Positions 7,673 to 15,049 of a stretch of DNA of 31,647 bases are shown piece after piece. The DNA is from JBDRGC01 sp043818215 (lineage in GTDB: Bacteria; Chloroflexota; Anaerolineae; Anaerolineales; UBA11858). The number at the start of each line of letters is the position of its first letter. Position 1 is the stretch's first letter. The position numbers and the translations under genes were made by a program. The notes below the pieces were generated by a model, which had not been told where the DNA came from, did not search any database, and was given only the letters and a program-made list of their open reading frames with translations. The stretch is taken from NCBI GenBank assembly GCA_043818215.1, contig JBDRGC010000208.1, positions 1 to 31,647 of the forward strand. Direction: 5' to 3'.

Positions 7673-7801
7673 GCCTAACGGTTTGCGTTACTGGCGCTGG
7701 GGCGGGCGTGGACTCTGCTTGGGAGCAGAAAAAACTCGAAGCTAGAAAAATGCTTGAAAATGCGGCAGAATCCCACTTGTCGGGTGCATGCTTTGTTGGG
7801 C
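7673..7801 (-). repeat. Integron attC site b
   Basis: 129 bp bounded by GCCTAAC (7673-7679) and GTTGGGC (7795-7801), with the inner arms TTTGCGTTAC and GGGTGCATGC in common with sites c and d. Orientation inferred as minus from the longer right-hand L box. Confidence 0.8.
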
Positions 7802-7991
7802 AGGTTTGAGCCTACCATAACGACGGCTTTAATTTCCTGAATAAACGGCGTAACAAAGTGGAACAAATTAATACATTCTTGTCGCAAACTAACTACCCAA
7901 GCCGTATCTATTTTAGGCGTTAGGCGTCATATTATATGCAAGATATGTAAATATGCGAGAAATAAACAAGAACACCTAAAAAGGAGTAAAA
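7802..7991. other. Cassette spacer with possible decayed reading frame and a promoter-like region
   Basis: A minus-strand frame runs from about 7900 into attC b without a start of its own choice and may be a decayed gene end; it is not convincing. A second GTTAGGC core-like box occurs at 7917-7923. The AT-rich segment 7927-7975 upstream of the plus-strand gene is promoter-like, but no clear -35/-10 pair could be fixed. Confidence 0.35.
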
Positions 7992-8369
7992 ATGAAAAAG
8001 AAATTCGCACTTCTGGCACTGGTTACACTGATGGCTCTGGTCATCGCCAAGCCAGTGCTGGCTGATAGCGGTCAGAGACAAGGTGGCAGGGTAGGGCAAC
8101 AAAACTTCTCTCTTGTCGGAACTATTACCGCTCTCGGTAACGACACGATCACCGTCCAGGCTTTGAACAATAGGTTCGCCGGGCAGGTGCTGACGATACA
8201 GGTGACAAGCAGCACCCGCTTTATGCAGTGGACCCCAAGCGGAAACGTTCCTATTACCTTTGATGCAGTGGCCGTGGGTGATTCAACCAACATCAAAGGC
8301 ACAGTGACCGATGGTGTATATATCGCATCTCGGGTCACCGTGGATGTACCGCTGTACTGCTACCCGTGA
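7992..8369 (+). CDS. Small secreted protein with DUF5666-like beta domain (reverse-oriented cassette gene)
   Basis: 125 residues preceded by AAAAAGGAGTAAAA. It has a clear signal peptide: MKKKFALLALVTLMALVIA followed by KPVLADS with an A-D cleavage site. The mature part (FSLVGTITALGNDTITVQAL, VTSSTRFM, VAVGDSTNIKGTV.DGVYIASRVTV) matches the beta-barrel pattern of DUF5666 (G.V..I.....TV.G......T.......G..V...G...G.A..V), a domain of unknown function in exported proteins. It is the only array gene on the plus strand and has its own terminator at 8477-8512, so it is probably transcribed from its own promoter. Confidence 0.8.
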   Translation: MKKKFALLALVTLMALVIAKPVLADSGQRQGGRVGQQNFSLVGTITALGNDTITVQALNNRFAGQVLTIQVTSSTRFMQWTPSGNVPITFDAVAVGDSTNIKGTVTDGVYIASRVTVDVPLYCYP

Positions 8370-8476
8370 TGCCATCGTCGCTGTCATTTCTGATATTCTT
8401 GTGGGCCACCGCTGCGCGTAACTCGGCAGTTCGGTTCGGCTGAACATTCCCTTCTCGCATACCTTCCAAAGCCCAA

Positions 8477-8512
8477 AGCCCAAAGCGTAAAACGCTTTGG
8501 GCTCTTTCCTTT
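8477..8512 (+). terminator. Rho-independent terminator after the secreted protein gene
   Basis: AGCCCAAAGCG and CGCTTTGGGCT form a perfect 11-bp stem with loop TAAAA, followed by CTTTCCTTT. It lies 107 bp after the stop codon and before attC site c. Confidence 0.8.
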
Positions 8513-8546
8513 ACTGAAAGAATGTCTTCAACCTGGACCATGATGC

Positions 8547-8673
8547 GCCCAACGGTTTGCGTTACCAGCGGCGGGGCGGGGCGCTGTCAAAATGGGGCTT
8601 GGATAATGTTCGCCAGCGCAATCGCTTGGGGATGCCGCAGAATCCCCGCCGTCTGGTGCATGCTTTGTTAGGC
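8547..8673 (-). repeat. Integron attC site c
   Basis: 127 bp bounded by GCCCAAC (8547-8553) and GTTAGGC (8667-8673), with arms TTTGCGTTACC and GGTGCATGC. It belongs to the same site family as a, b and d. Confidence 0.8.
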
Positions 8674-8698
8674 CGCTTTTTGGTTTTCCAGAGTTGCC

Positions 8699-9355
8699 TT
8701 ACTTCTCATCAAGAGCGGTATTAGGCCTCATTACTATATCATGTGCAAATCCAGAAACAAAGGTCAATGGAAGAACTACCAATTCCATACCAAGACAAGA
8801 TAGCATAATTGATAGAACCACTTCTGGATCGTTCACGACGGGGACAAATCCAGTGATGGCGATTTCGAGAGCAAATACAAGCAATACTGAACCGATAACC
8901 AGAGACCAAAGCCACAAATTGCCGAGCGGCTTTTGTATCTTGACTGGTAGAATCTTTCGCCACCAAACCAGCGGTTTGTTGATACGAGTTGAAACAAGCC
9001 AGATCCAAGGGAAGAATAATATTTGTGCGACGCCTCCCCCGACCAGGAGAAGCAAAACAAAGAGAAGAAAGAAAGCGGTTGGTCCATTCTTCTTGTGAAC
9101 GACAGCGAGCGACCACACTATGATGGCAAGGCCGACCACTATTGCCGCAATACCAGTTATCAAGAAATTGGGGATAAGCGTGAAAGCGTACTCATTTCCA
9201 TGAGGCCACATCTTTTGCGCTTCACCAATGGCCGAGATAAATAAACCACCAGTGGGAGCATTTCCTTGAAGTATCTCGAAGAATCCATGACTCATCCCTG
9301 AGATTCCAAAGACGGTTCCGAGTGTCGCCACAATTATTCTTGTTGCTCTGTTCAT
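8699..9355 (-). CDS. Integral membrane protein of unknown function (cassette gene)
   Basis: 218 residues with about five hydrophobic segments, including IIVATLGTVFGISGMSHG near the start, ITGIAAIVVGLAIIVWSLAVV, TAFFLLFVLLLLVGGGVAQIL and LWLWSLVIGSVLLVFALEI. No catalytic or transport motif was recognised. The stop lies 25 bp from attC site c and the start 35 bp from attC site d, so gene plus attC make one tight cassette. Confidence 0.8.
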   Translation of the reverse strand: MNRATRIIVATLGTVFGISGMSHGFFEILQGNAPTGGLFISAIGEAQKMWPHGNEYAFTLIPNFLITGIAAIVVGLAIIVWSLAVVHKKNGPTAFFLLFVLLLLVGGGVAQILFFPWIWLVSTRINKPLVWWRKILPVKIQKPLGNLWLWSLVIGSVLLVFALEIAITGFVPVVNDPEVVLSIMLSCLGMELVVLPLTFVSGFAHDIVMRPNTALDEK

Positions 9356-9390
9356 TTTCTTTTCTCTGATCTGCTTCTACAAAAGATGCG

Positions 9391-10391
9391 GGCTAACGGT
9401 TTGCGTTACCCGCTGGTGGGCGGGCGTGGATAAGGCTCATTATACAGAAAAATGCCTGGGCGTAGATTCTGCATCTTTAAACGTGGCGAATCCCACCAGT
9501 CGGGTGCATGCTTTGGTGCGATCCGTTTGACCGAAACCCTGTTTCTAGGGGTCAGGCATAGCCTACCACCCGGAGACAGCGGAGGCTGGTCAGCAAAGAC
9601 GACAACCTGGCCTGACTAACCAAGTTGCCTGGTTCTTTGACAACTGAAGGTTCATGTAGGTGCAACTCCTACCCCTGAAGTGGTCGGGTGAGAGCACTAC
9701 CCTACGGCAGGCGACTGGTTCTCAAATGTCGGAGTGCAAGGGTAGAAAGGCGATAAGCTGCCAGCCGTAGGTGGTGACGCGCCGAGTATGTGGCTACACC
9801 TGCACTTGCAGTGCGGCGCAAGTGTGGCAAACGATGAGTGAAGATGTGGTTGAAGCGTCGTCATGGACAACCTGCGGAAACGGCTATTGCGCAGGCCCAA
9901 ACGGGATCGAGTTCGCGGTCATCCAGTCAAAGCGTGGGTGACACTACTCGCAACGAACTCCGGCGAAAAGCATCTGCCTACCGTCACGAAAAATGAACCT
10001 TCGGAACGGAGTAACCCGCCGATAGCTCTCCAGCGCAAGTTGGAGAAGGAAACCATCCGTATGCTCCGGCGGGTAGGATGGCCCAAGAAGCCAATGCCTG
10101 GGGTAATGCCCAGGATATGCTGACGTGGGCCGGGTGCTCAGGAAGGTAGAGGGCTTCCAAGTGTCAGGGCTTTAGACGCACGGGCTTGCCCGTAGCGAAA
10201 GCGATGTTACACGAAGAAGGCATCTGCCAAGCCATAGCGATTGAAAGTTCCGGCCGTTATGGTGCTGATGATATCATGCCCTTTGGGTACAACAGTCTGA
10301 GTGTCTAGGAGCCGAATGACACCGAAAGGGTCACGTTCGGTTCTGAAGTGGGGGCGGGGTCAGCGATGATCCCGCCTACCATAACTTAGGC
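9391..10391 (-). repeat. Integron attC site d, interrupted by a group II intron
   Basis: The left part (9391-9515) runs from GGCTAAC through the usual arms TTTGCGTTACCCG and GGGTGCATGCTTTG. The right core box is cut: its remaining bases TTAGGC are at 10386-10391, after 870 bp of intron. Removing the intron restores ...GCATGCTTTGTTAGGC, identical to the end of site c. Confidence 0.85.
9516..10385 (+). mobile_element. Group II intron (IIC-attC type), 870 nt, without intron-encoded protein
   Basis: The element starts with GTGCG, the group II 5' consensus, and ends with AC (AY). Near its 3' end, 10309-10343 is a typical catalytic domain V: GAGCCGAA pairs with TTCGGTTC, then a two-base CG bulge, an inner stem and a GAAA tetraloop. 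Domain VI follows (about 10350-10379). A possible EBS1, CAAAG at 9594-9598, can pair with exon bases CTTTG just before the intron. Group IIC-attC introns are known to insert in attC sites antisense to the cassettes; this one is on plus while cassette genes are on minus. It is too short for a reverse transcriptase, and the 86-residue frame at 9863-10123 does not resemble one, so mobility would need a protein supplied in trans. Confidence 0.88.
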
Positions 10392-11177
10392 TTTTAGAAG
10401 CAGCGGCTCAATTGCATGATCGATAAAATCTTTTAAGGCCGAACTCCTTAATACTTGGCCTAGTCCAAGAAATGTTTCTTTACCAGAATCTGTTCGAACC
10501 ATTGACTGACAGATTACGCCTAAGAAGAGCAATCGACTACCAATATTTACCCCGCCTTTAGTTGCATAAGCATCTTGATTAAAGATGAATACTGGACTGC
10601 CACTAGATCCTGGGAAAACACCTGCATCAATTAAGAAAGCTGGTCGACCTTGAAAATCATTCCATACAGGTGTTGAAGTAATTCCACGCCTAATCAAAGG
10701 ATTGGAATTGGTTTCGTCTCTCAGGCCTGACGGATATCCTATAAAAACAACTTCCTCTAAAGCTGCCAGTTCTGAAAGAACTTCAGGTGAGGGAATAAGA
10801 TCTGGTGTGATCGAGCGGAAGAAAGCCGGGCGACCAGATTTCGCAAGTTGATTCAAGACTCCTCCTAAGGGAATGAGTGCAATATCAAGTTCAGCATTTG
10901 CATATTGTAGAAGTGAACTTGGAAGGAGTTCAACGCGAACACGCTGCTCTGGGATTGGTTGCTCATCTTTTTGTAAAATCATTTCAATTATGCCGCGCGT
11001 CGCATTCTGCACTACATGTTGGTTAGTGACAAGAATTGGCACTGATTGATCAGGCTTATTTGGAATGGGTATGTTGTAAATGAACGCTGTAGCGGATTTT
11101 GACGCGCCTGTAGATGACTCAGTCCAAATTGGAACCGTTGTAAAAAGTTACTGTGTGCTTAAGTCGGCAAGGTTCAT
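10386..11177 (-). pseudogene. Trypsin-like serine peptidase with an in-frame TAA near its start (cassette gene)
   Basis: The long open part (stop 10386-10388) shows the trypsin-fold triad: His in VTNQHVVQ, Asp in NAELDIALIPL and Ser in FPGSSGSPVF. Homology-like sequence continues in frame upstream of the only in-frame GTG (11042), as LFTTVPIWTESSTGASKSAT and AFIYNIPIPNKPD, back to ATG 11177 (MNLADLSTQ), but a TAA at 11148-11150 follows codon 9. The beta-strands before the catalytic His would be lost if translation began at GTG. So the gene is either dead by one nonsense change, or makes a shortened or recoded protein. The stop codon lies in the attC core and abuts the intron end. A damaged membrane-protein gene lies 15 bp upstream in the same cassette. 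Confidence 0.75.
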
Positions 11178-11192
11178 TTAATTGCTCTCTGG

Positions 11193-11642
11193 TTATCGCG
11201 TTTTATCTGGGTCGGGAAGTTCAGCTAGTACCTCAACTGCAATTTCTGAAGACTCTTTAATTCTTGATTGCCGCAGAAAAAAATAAGTCACGAAAGTTGC
11301 AACTGCAATAATGGGAAGAATAGTGAAAAAGAAAAGAGCTTGTAGGCTACCAGGCGCGATGGTAGAGGACGTAAGCGCCCCCAAGTAAGCACCAGCCGCA
11401 AGAGTGGACACACCCAAGCAAACCTCATGCCACGGAAAAACTGAGACCGAGACCTTTGCAAGTTTGGCTCGACATCTGGCGAGTGTGCTGGCTCATACCT
11501 GGATTCTGAAGTCATTTAGGTCTGCTTCTGGTTTCCGAACAGGATACGCCTCATACTCGATCCTCACCGGAGCCCCCTCCTCGGTTACATCCGCTACTGG
11601 TAGGGAAGTCGCGTTTGGAGACGGTGGTTGAAATTCTTCCAT
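11193..11642 (-). pseudogene. Small membrane protein gene with an in-frame TGA (cassette gene)
   Basis: From ATG 11642 (MEEFQPPSPNATSL...) the frame reads 49 codons to a TGA at 11493-11495. The same frame then stays open to 11193 with protein-like sequence: a short basic stretch, WHEVCLGVSTLAAGAYLGAL, a second membrane segment (LFFFTILPIIAVATFVTYFF) and an acidic tail. The full product would be about 149 residues with two membrane segments. Since both parts share one frame, a single sense-to-TGA change explains it; UGA recoding is less likely since no hairpin was evident after it. It starts 34 bp after attC site e and overlaps nothing. Function unknown; it may have worked with the peptidase encoded next. 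Confidence 0.6.
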
Positions 11643-11675
11643 AGCTTATCTCTCTACATAATCAAGGTTGTAAAA

Positions 11676-11757
11676 GCCTAACGGGGCGGCGGATGAGCTT
11701 CCTGAAACGAAAAAACGAAGTTTTTGAGTGAGGGTCGGTTCCATCCGCATGTTGGGC
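11676..11757 (-). repeat. Integron attC site e
   Basis: 82 bp bounded by GCCTAAC (11676-11682) and GTTGGGC (11751-11757). The inner arms GCGGATGAGC and GGTTCCATCCGC pair, the right arm being longer, again giving minus orientation. The sequence differs from sites a-d, so this cassette came from another source. Confidence 0.75.
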
Positions 11758-11849
11758 CGCCCGCGAGCGGAGCGAGCAAGGAACAACTGCGGAGGGTACA
11801 TCCGCCGCCCCGTTGGTGCCGATCTGCGAAGCAGAAGCGAAGCGGTCGG
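11758..11849. other. Palindromic inter-attC segment (gene-less cassette or attC fragment)
   Basis: This 92-bp piece between two attC sites holds no gene. CATCCGCCGCCCCGTT in it is an exact inverted copy of the left end of site e (AACGGGGCGGCGGATG). GTTGGTGCCGA and TCGGCGCCAAC form a second inverted repeat around a loop with repeated GAAGC. It could be an empty cassette or a rearranged attC half. Confidence 0.5.
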
Positions 11850-11981
11850 CGCCAACGGCCAGCGTGAGCCGCCCCCACCCGCCGCCGCGAGCATGACCCG
11901 CCTGAATCACTAACACCTGCGCTGGTGGAGCACGATAGTTGAAAGCGCAAGGGTGGGGGTCGGCTCCACGCAATGTTGGGC
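11850..11981 (-). repeat. Integron attC site f
   Basis: 132 bp bounded by CGCCAAC (11850-11856) and GTTGGGC (11975-11981). The arms GCGTGAGCCGCCCCCACCC and GGGTGGGGGTCGGCTCC followed by ACGC pair over about 19 bp with one extra G in the right arm, the extrahelical base expected in L'' of a minus-oriented site. Confidence 0.8.
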
Positions 11982-12088
11982 GGCTTTTCTACTACAAGAC
12001 TCGCATGTTGGCCGATTTGTAACCAGCCGCCTATACCTCATAGCTGAATTATCGCATATCCTACGCCAGTGTCTTGTATCCAAATCTT

Positions 12089-12796
12089 TCAAGACCATAA
12101 GAACTGCGCCAGAAACCATACCTGCCCGTTGATCATCGTCCAGGCTATCATCGGGCCTATTGAATTTCCTGTGTGTTTGAATACCATTCCTAACAAGAGA
12201 AAGAGTACCGTGACATACAGAGCCGAATAAATGCTTGATGCCGTTGCGATATGCGCCAAGCCTACCATTACAACAGTGACAAGCAACCCCCACGATACGA
12301 TTGAGAACCCACCGCGAATGGCTTTTTCCGTATTCGCGATGAGCCAAATTACAAAGAACATCTCCAAAGGGCCGTATGCGAATATCCCTAATGTTGCGTA
12401 CCAAAGATTAGCAGGAAAGGTAACGTGAACGGTGAGGATATGCCAGTTTAGCCAATAACCTGTTGTGAGATACAGATAGACGCTATTCGCAATGACTATC
12501 ACAGCCGACCACAACAGACTTGTTCTGAGTCGATTAGTTCGAACACCATATAACGTCCAATCGTCTCGGCAAATCAGGGTGAGCACCAGAGGAAATAGAC
12601 CTACTCCTACTACCTCGACATAGGTCAGCAGATGTGGTTGTTGGCGATAAATTGTGCGAAATTCTGTGAAGCCAATACCTAAAGCCGCCGTTATTGCCCA
12701 CAACACAAGACCAGCACCTGCTGCCCACCAAACCCAGGTAGCGATGATGCGAAAAATAGGGTTCCTGAGAAACGCAAGTGTCTTGTTAGGATTCAT
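12089..12796 (-). CDS. Multi-pass membrane protein, distantly CPBP-like (first cassette gene)
   Basis: 235 residues with about six or seven hydrophobic segments, starting MNPNKTLAFLRNPIFRIIAT. The C-terminal half (LEMFFVIWLIANTEKAIRGG, VMVGLAHIATASSIYSAL, FKHTGNSIGPMIAWTMING) recalls the layout of CPBP/Abi membrane proteases, with a His in GLAHI and the final TGN..G..IAW..IN helix. The usual EExxxR motif is missing (L-E-M-F-F), so activity is doubtful. It is the cassette nearest the integrase gene, hence the latest acquired if the integron worked normally. 107 bp without a gene separate its stop from attC site f. Confidence 0.75.
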   Translation of the reverse strand: MNPNKTLAFLRNPIFRIIATWVWWAAGAGLVLWAITAALGIGFTEFRTIYRQQPHLLTYVEVVGVGLFPLVLTLICRDDWTLYGVRTNRLRTSLLWSAVIVIANSVYLYLTTGYWLNWHILTVHVTFPANLWYATLGIFAYGPLEMFFVIWLIANTEKAIRGGFSIVSWGLLVTVVMVGLAHIATASSIYSALYVTVLFLLLGMVFKHTGNSIGPMIAWTMINGQVWFLAQFLWS

Positions 12797-12882
12797 CGTC
12801 TATCTCCCAATCCGAGAGGTTCCGCGAACGGGCCGCCCAACTATGTCTTATACAGAATACTTCTATCTAAACCGTCAATTAG
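12797..12882. other. attI-like junction between integrase gene and cassette array
   Basis: A core box GCCCAAC at 12835-12841 (GTTGGGC on the minus strand) marks the point where the first cassette joins. To its right the DNA turns AT-rich and leads into the integrase promoter. The exact attI limits cannot be set from one sequence. TACAGAATA at 12851-12859 recurs inverted at 12900-12908 across the integrase promoter. Confidence 0.6.
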
Positions 12883-12911
12883 TTGCATTTTGCAGAATTA
12901 TTCTGTATAGT
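12883..12911 (+). promoter_or_regulatory. Integrase promoter with palindromic operator
   Basis: TTGCAT (12883-12888) and TATAGT (12906-12911) are 17 bp apart, a good sigma-70 type pair 51 bp ahead of the intI start. The spacer contains the perfect 13-bp palindrome CAGAATTATTCTG (12893-12905). In other integrons LexA represses this promoter from such a position; whether this palindrome is the LexA box of this phylum is unknown. Confidence 0.6.
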
Positions 12912-13141
12912 AGCTTATGTACAGAACCATTATAAATCACATATCAAAAATAGCAACCGATATGAACCAGCAAAATAAGCCCCAAAAAAAACTCCTCGAC
13001 CAACTTAGCGAAACCCTGCGCACCAAACACTATTCCCCGCGCACCGAACAGACCTGCATCGCCTGGGTGCGCCGCTATATCCTCTTCCACAAAGCGCAAC
13101 AAGGTTTCACCGGCTACCCTCGCGAAATAGGCGCTGCCGAA

Positions 13142-13165
13142 ACGCCGTCCTGAGCTTATCGAAGG
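13142..13165. repeat. 24-bp palindromic insertion 1 in intI
   Basis: Removing these 24 bases (central part CCGTCCTGAGCTTATCGAAG) restores a continuous integrase reading GAA-ATC (AE-INQF). The core TCCTGAGCTTATCGAAGGA resembles the small REP-like sequence with CTGAGCTTGTCGAAGG found scattered in many bacterial genomes. It introduces a stop codon. Confidence 0.75.
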
Positions 13166-13221
13166 ATCAACCAGTTCACCACCCACCTGGCGGTCGAAAA
13201 GAAAGTCTCCGCTTCCACCCA

Positions 13222-13247
13222 CACCGTCCTGGCGGTCGGTGCCAGGA
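13222..13247. repeat. 26-bp palindromic insertion 2 in intI
   Basis: Removing these bases restores ACC-CAA-AAT-CAA-GCC, the expected STQNQA of integrases. TCCTGGC and GCCAGGA form a perfect 7-bp stem. It shares CCGTCCTG at one end and AGGA at the other with insertion 1, pointing to one element family. Confidence 0.75.
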
Positions 13248-13572
13248 AAATCAAGCCCTCAGCGCCATCCTGTTTCTCTATCGCTATGTCTTGCAGATCA
13301 AATTGGACGAGTCCGCCATCGATGACCTTCGCCCTACCAAATCCAAACACATCCCCACCGTACTCTCGAAAAAGGAAGCCAAAGCCGTCATCAACCACAT
13401 GCAAGGGATCTACCTCATCATGGCTCGAATTCTATATGGCAGCGGCCTGCGCCTCACACCTGCACTTGCTCCGTAGCGTAGCGCAGGTACAAGTGTTCGC
13501 CCCCTGCCCCCCGCCACGCAGCCTTGTTGAAAGATTTGTGCGAATGAAGCAAATGTGTGGCACTAACCCAAT

Positions 13573-13591
13573 AACCCGTTTCCAACGGGTT
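13573..13591. terminator. Bidirectional hairpin between intI and the editing gene
   Basis: AACCCGTT and AACGGGTT form an 8-bp stem with loop TCC. It has only a short T-run. It lies between the convergent integrase remnant and the alanyl-tRNA editing gene and just outside the insertion sequence. Confidence 0.45.
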
Positions 13592-13599
13592 TCACGTAT

Positions 13600-15044
13600 C
13601 AATACCTTCGCCAAAAATAGGCCAAAAGGGCAACCTGTAGTAAAGTTGTAGTCCATCAAGACACAACAACTACAGGAAGCCCATGACAGAGATTTTAGCA
13701 CTATTACAAAACATTGCACCACTTTTAGAACCAACGACTTTGCGCCAAATGAGTCAGGTCATCTTTGGGATGCTAGTGGTCAGCGGACGAATAACGATGC
13801 TGGGCATCTCGCGCTGGACGGAGAAAGGCGGTAGTTATCGCACGATCCAGCGTTTATATCATACGGTATTGCCCTGGGAAGCGATCCAATGGCTATTCTT
13901 TCGGGTCCGATTTTTGAACCAAAAAGATGAATACATTGCATCCGGCGATGAAGTTATCGTTGCGAAGGCAGGCAAAGAAACCCATGGATTGGATCGTTTT
14001 TTCTCTGGCCTGCAACAACGGGTGATTCCGGGGCTGTCATTTTTTACTTTTTCGTTGGTCAATGTGCGTGAAGAACGTTCCTATCCAATGCAAGTTACGC
14101 AAATCGTGAAAAGTGCGGCAGACAAAGCTGCCAGTAAAGACAAAGCAGAAGCGAAAAAGAAAACAGGAGGAAAACGAAAACCAGGACGCCCGAAGGGCAG
14201 CAAGAACAAAGACAAACGAGAAGTGGAACTCAATCCTGAACTATTGCGCATTCAAACGGCCTTGAAAAGTCTGTTAGTGACCATCGGTACCTGGATCAGT
14301 CTGAAATATGTCGCTCTGGACGGGCATTTCGGCAACTATCCGAGTGCTTTCATGGTTCGACAAGTTGGTTTGCACCTGATTTCCAAATTGCGTTCGGATG
14401 CAGCCCTCTACCCAGCTTTTGAAGGAGAGCATAATCGCCCTGGCACGAAACCCAAGTATGGCGAGAAACTCGATGTGCATAAGCTGGATGCCAAATACCT
14501 GAAGGAAACATCAACTGAAGACAACCTGCGCACAGACATCTACCAAGGCCAGTTTCTCAACAAAGAGTTTGCATTTGCCTTGAATGTGGTGATTATCCTC
14601 AAAACCAATCTGCAAACACAAGCCCAGGCTCATGTGATTTTATTCAGTACCGATCTGGCGTTGGACTACGCCAAGATCATCAAATTTTACAGCCTGCGTT
14701 TTCAGATCGAGTTCAATTTCCGAGATGCCAAGCAATACTGGGGTCTCGAAGATTTCATGAACATCAAAGAAACTGCCGTTACCAATGCGGCCAACCTATC
14801 GCTGTTTATGGTCAATTTCAGTTATGCTTTATTACAGCCGTTTCGGCAGCACAATCCGGACTACAGTGTCCTGGACTTGAAATCTCACTATCGCGGCTAT
14901 CGATATGCCAGCGAGACAATAAAAATGCTTCCGGAAAAACCTGAAGCCATTTTATTAGCCGAAATATTCCAACAAATCGCCCGTCTGGGCGCTATTCACC
15001 CAGTTTTTCATCCCATCGCCAGCCCGTAATTGGCGAAGGTATTG
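13600..15044 (+). mobile_element. Insertion sequence, 1445 bp, with complete ends
   Basis: The ends are perfect 15-bp inverted repeats: CAATACCTTCGCCAA at 13600-13614 and its complement at 15030-15044. They are flanked by the 6-bp direct repeat ACGTAT (13594-13599 and 15045-15050), the target duplication. One transposase gene fills the element. The exact ends and intact frame suggest recent insertion. The right copy of the target sequence touches the stop codon of the editing gene. Confidence 0.92.
13683..15029 (+). CDS. DDE transposase (IS4-superfamily type)
   Basis: 448 residues, intact. Likely catalytic acidic residues are Asp in YIASGDEVIVAKAGK, Asp in KYVALDGHFGNYPS and Glu in the YSLRFQIEFNFRDAKQYWGL block, which is the Y-x-x-R-x-x-x-E signature of IS4-like transposases with the following K and GLED. 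A lysine/glycine-rich insertion (GGKRKPGRPKGSKNKDKRE) lies between the first and second Asp. The 6-bp target duplication would fit IS1634-like elements better than IS701 (4 bp), but the subfamily cannot be fixed here. Its stop is at the inner edge of the right inverted repeat. Confidence 0.9.
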   Translation: MTEILALLQNIAPLLEPTTLRQMSQVIFGMLVVSGRITMLGISRWTEKGGSYRTIQRLYHTVLPWEAIQWLFFRVRFLNQKDEYIASGDEVIVAKAGKETHGLDRFFSGLQQRVIPGLSFFTFSLVNVREERSYPMQVTQIVKSAADKAASKDKAEAKKKTGGKRKPGRPKGSKNKDKREVELNPELLRIQTALKSLLVTIGTWISLKYVALDGHFGNYPSAFMVRQVGLHLISKLRSDAALYPAFEGEHNRPGTKPKYGEKLDVHKLDAKYLKETSTEDNLRTDIYQGQFLNKEFAFALNVVIILKTNLQTQAQAHVILFSTDLALDYAKIIKFYSLRFQIEFNFRDAKQYWGLEDFMNIKETAVTNAANLSLFMVNFSYALLQPFRQHNPDYSVLDLKSHYRGYRYASETIKMLPEKPEAILLAEIFQQIARLGAIHPVFHPIASP

Positions 15045-15049
15045 ACGTA

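Larger units (their letters stand above)
12962..13455 (+). pseudogene. intI: Integron integrase gene, broken by two small insertions and truncated
   Basis: The start (KKLLDQLSETLRTKHYSPRT, EQTCIAWVRRYILFH, YPREIGAAE) is the N-terminal domain of an IntI-type tyrosine recombinase. After GAA (13139-13141) a 24-bp insertion brings an in-frame TGA at 13151-13153. Integrase sequence resumes (INQFTTHLAVEKKVSAST) until a 26-bp insertion at 13222-13247 shifts the frame. It then continues as NQALSAILFLYRYVLQIKLD, VLSKKEAKAVINHMQG, ILYGSGLRL. Homology stops at about 13455, before the catalytic Arg-to-Tyr core is complete; the conserved His/Tyr region is absent. The integron can no longer insert cassettes by itself. 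It is divergent from the cassettes, as is normal. Confidence 0.88.

Noticed and set aside
9863..10123. 86-residue frame in the group II intron as a reverse transcriptase remnant
   Set aside because: No RT motif is seen; the stretch is more likely structured intron RNA (domains I-IV).
11493..11495. TGA in the cassette membrane gene as selenocysteine
   Set aside because: No Cys-containing motif and no evident hairpin follow, unlike in the mvhD genes; a nonsense change is simpler.
11910..12404. 164-residue minus-strand frame
   Set aside because: It overlaps attC site f and the membrane protein gene 12089-12796 in another frame; composition is not protein-like.
9805..13468. Shared 14-mer ACACCTGCACTTGC in the intron and after the intI truncation point
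   Set aside because: About one such match is expected by chance in a window this size, and the flanks do not extend it.
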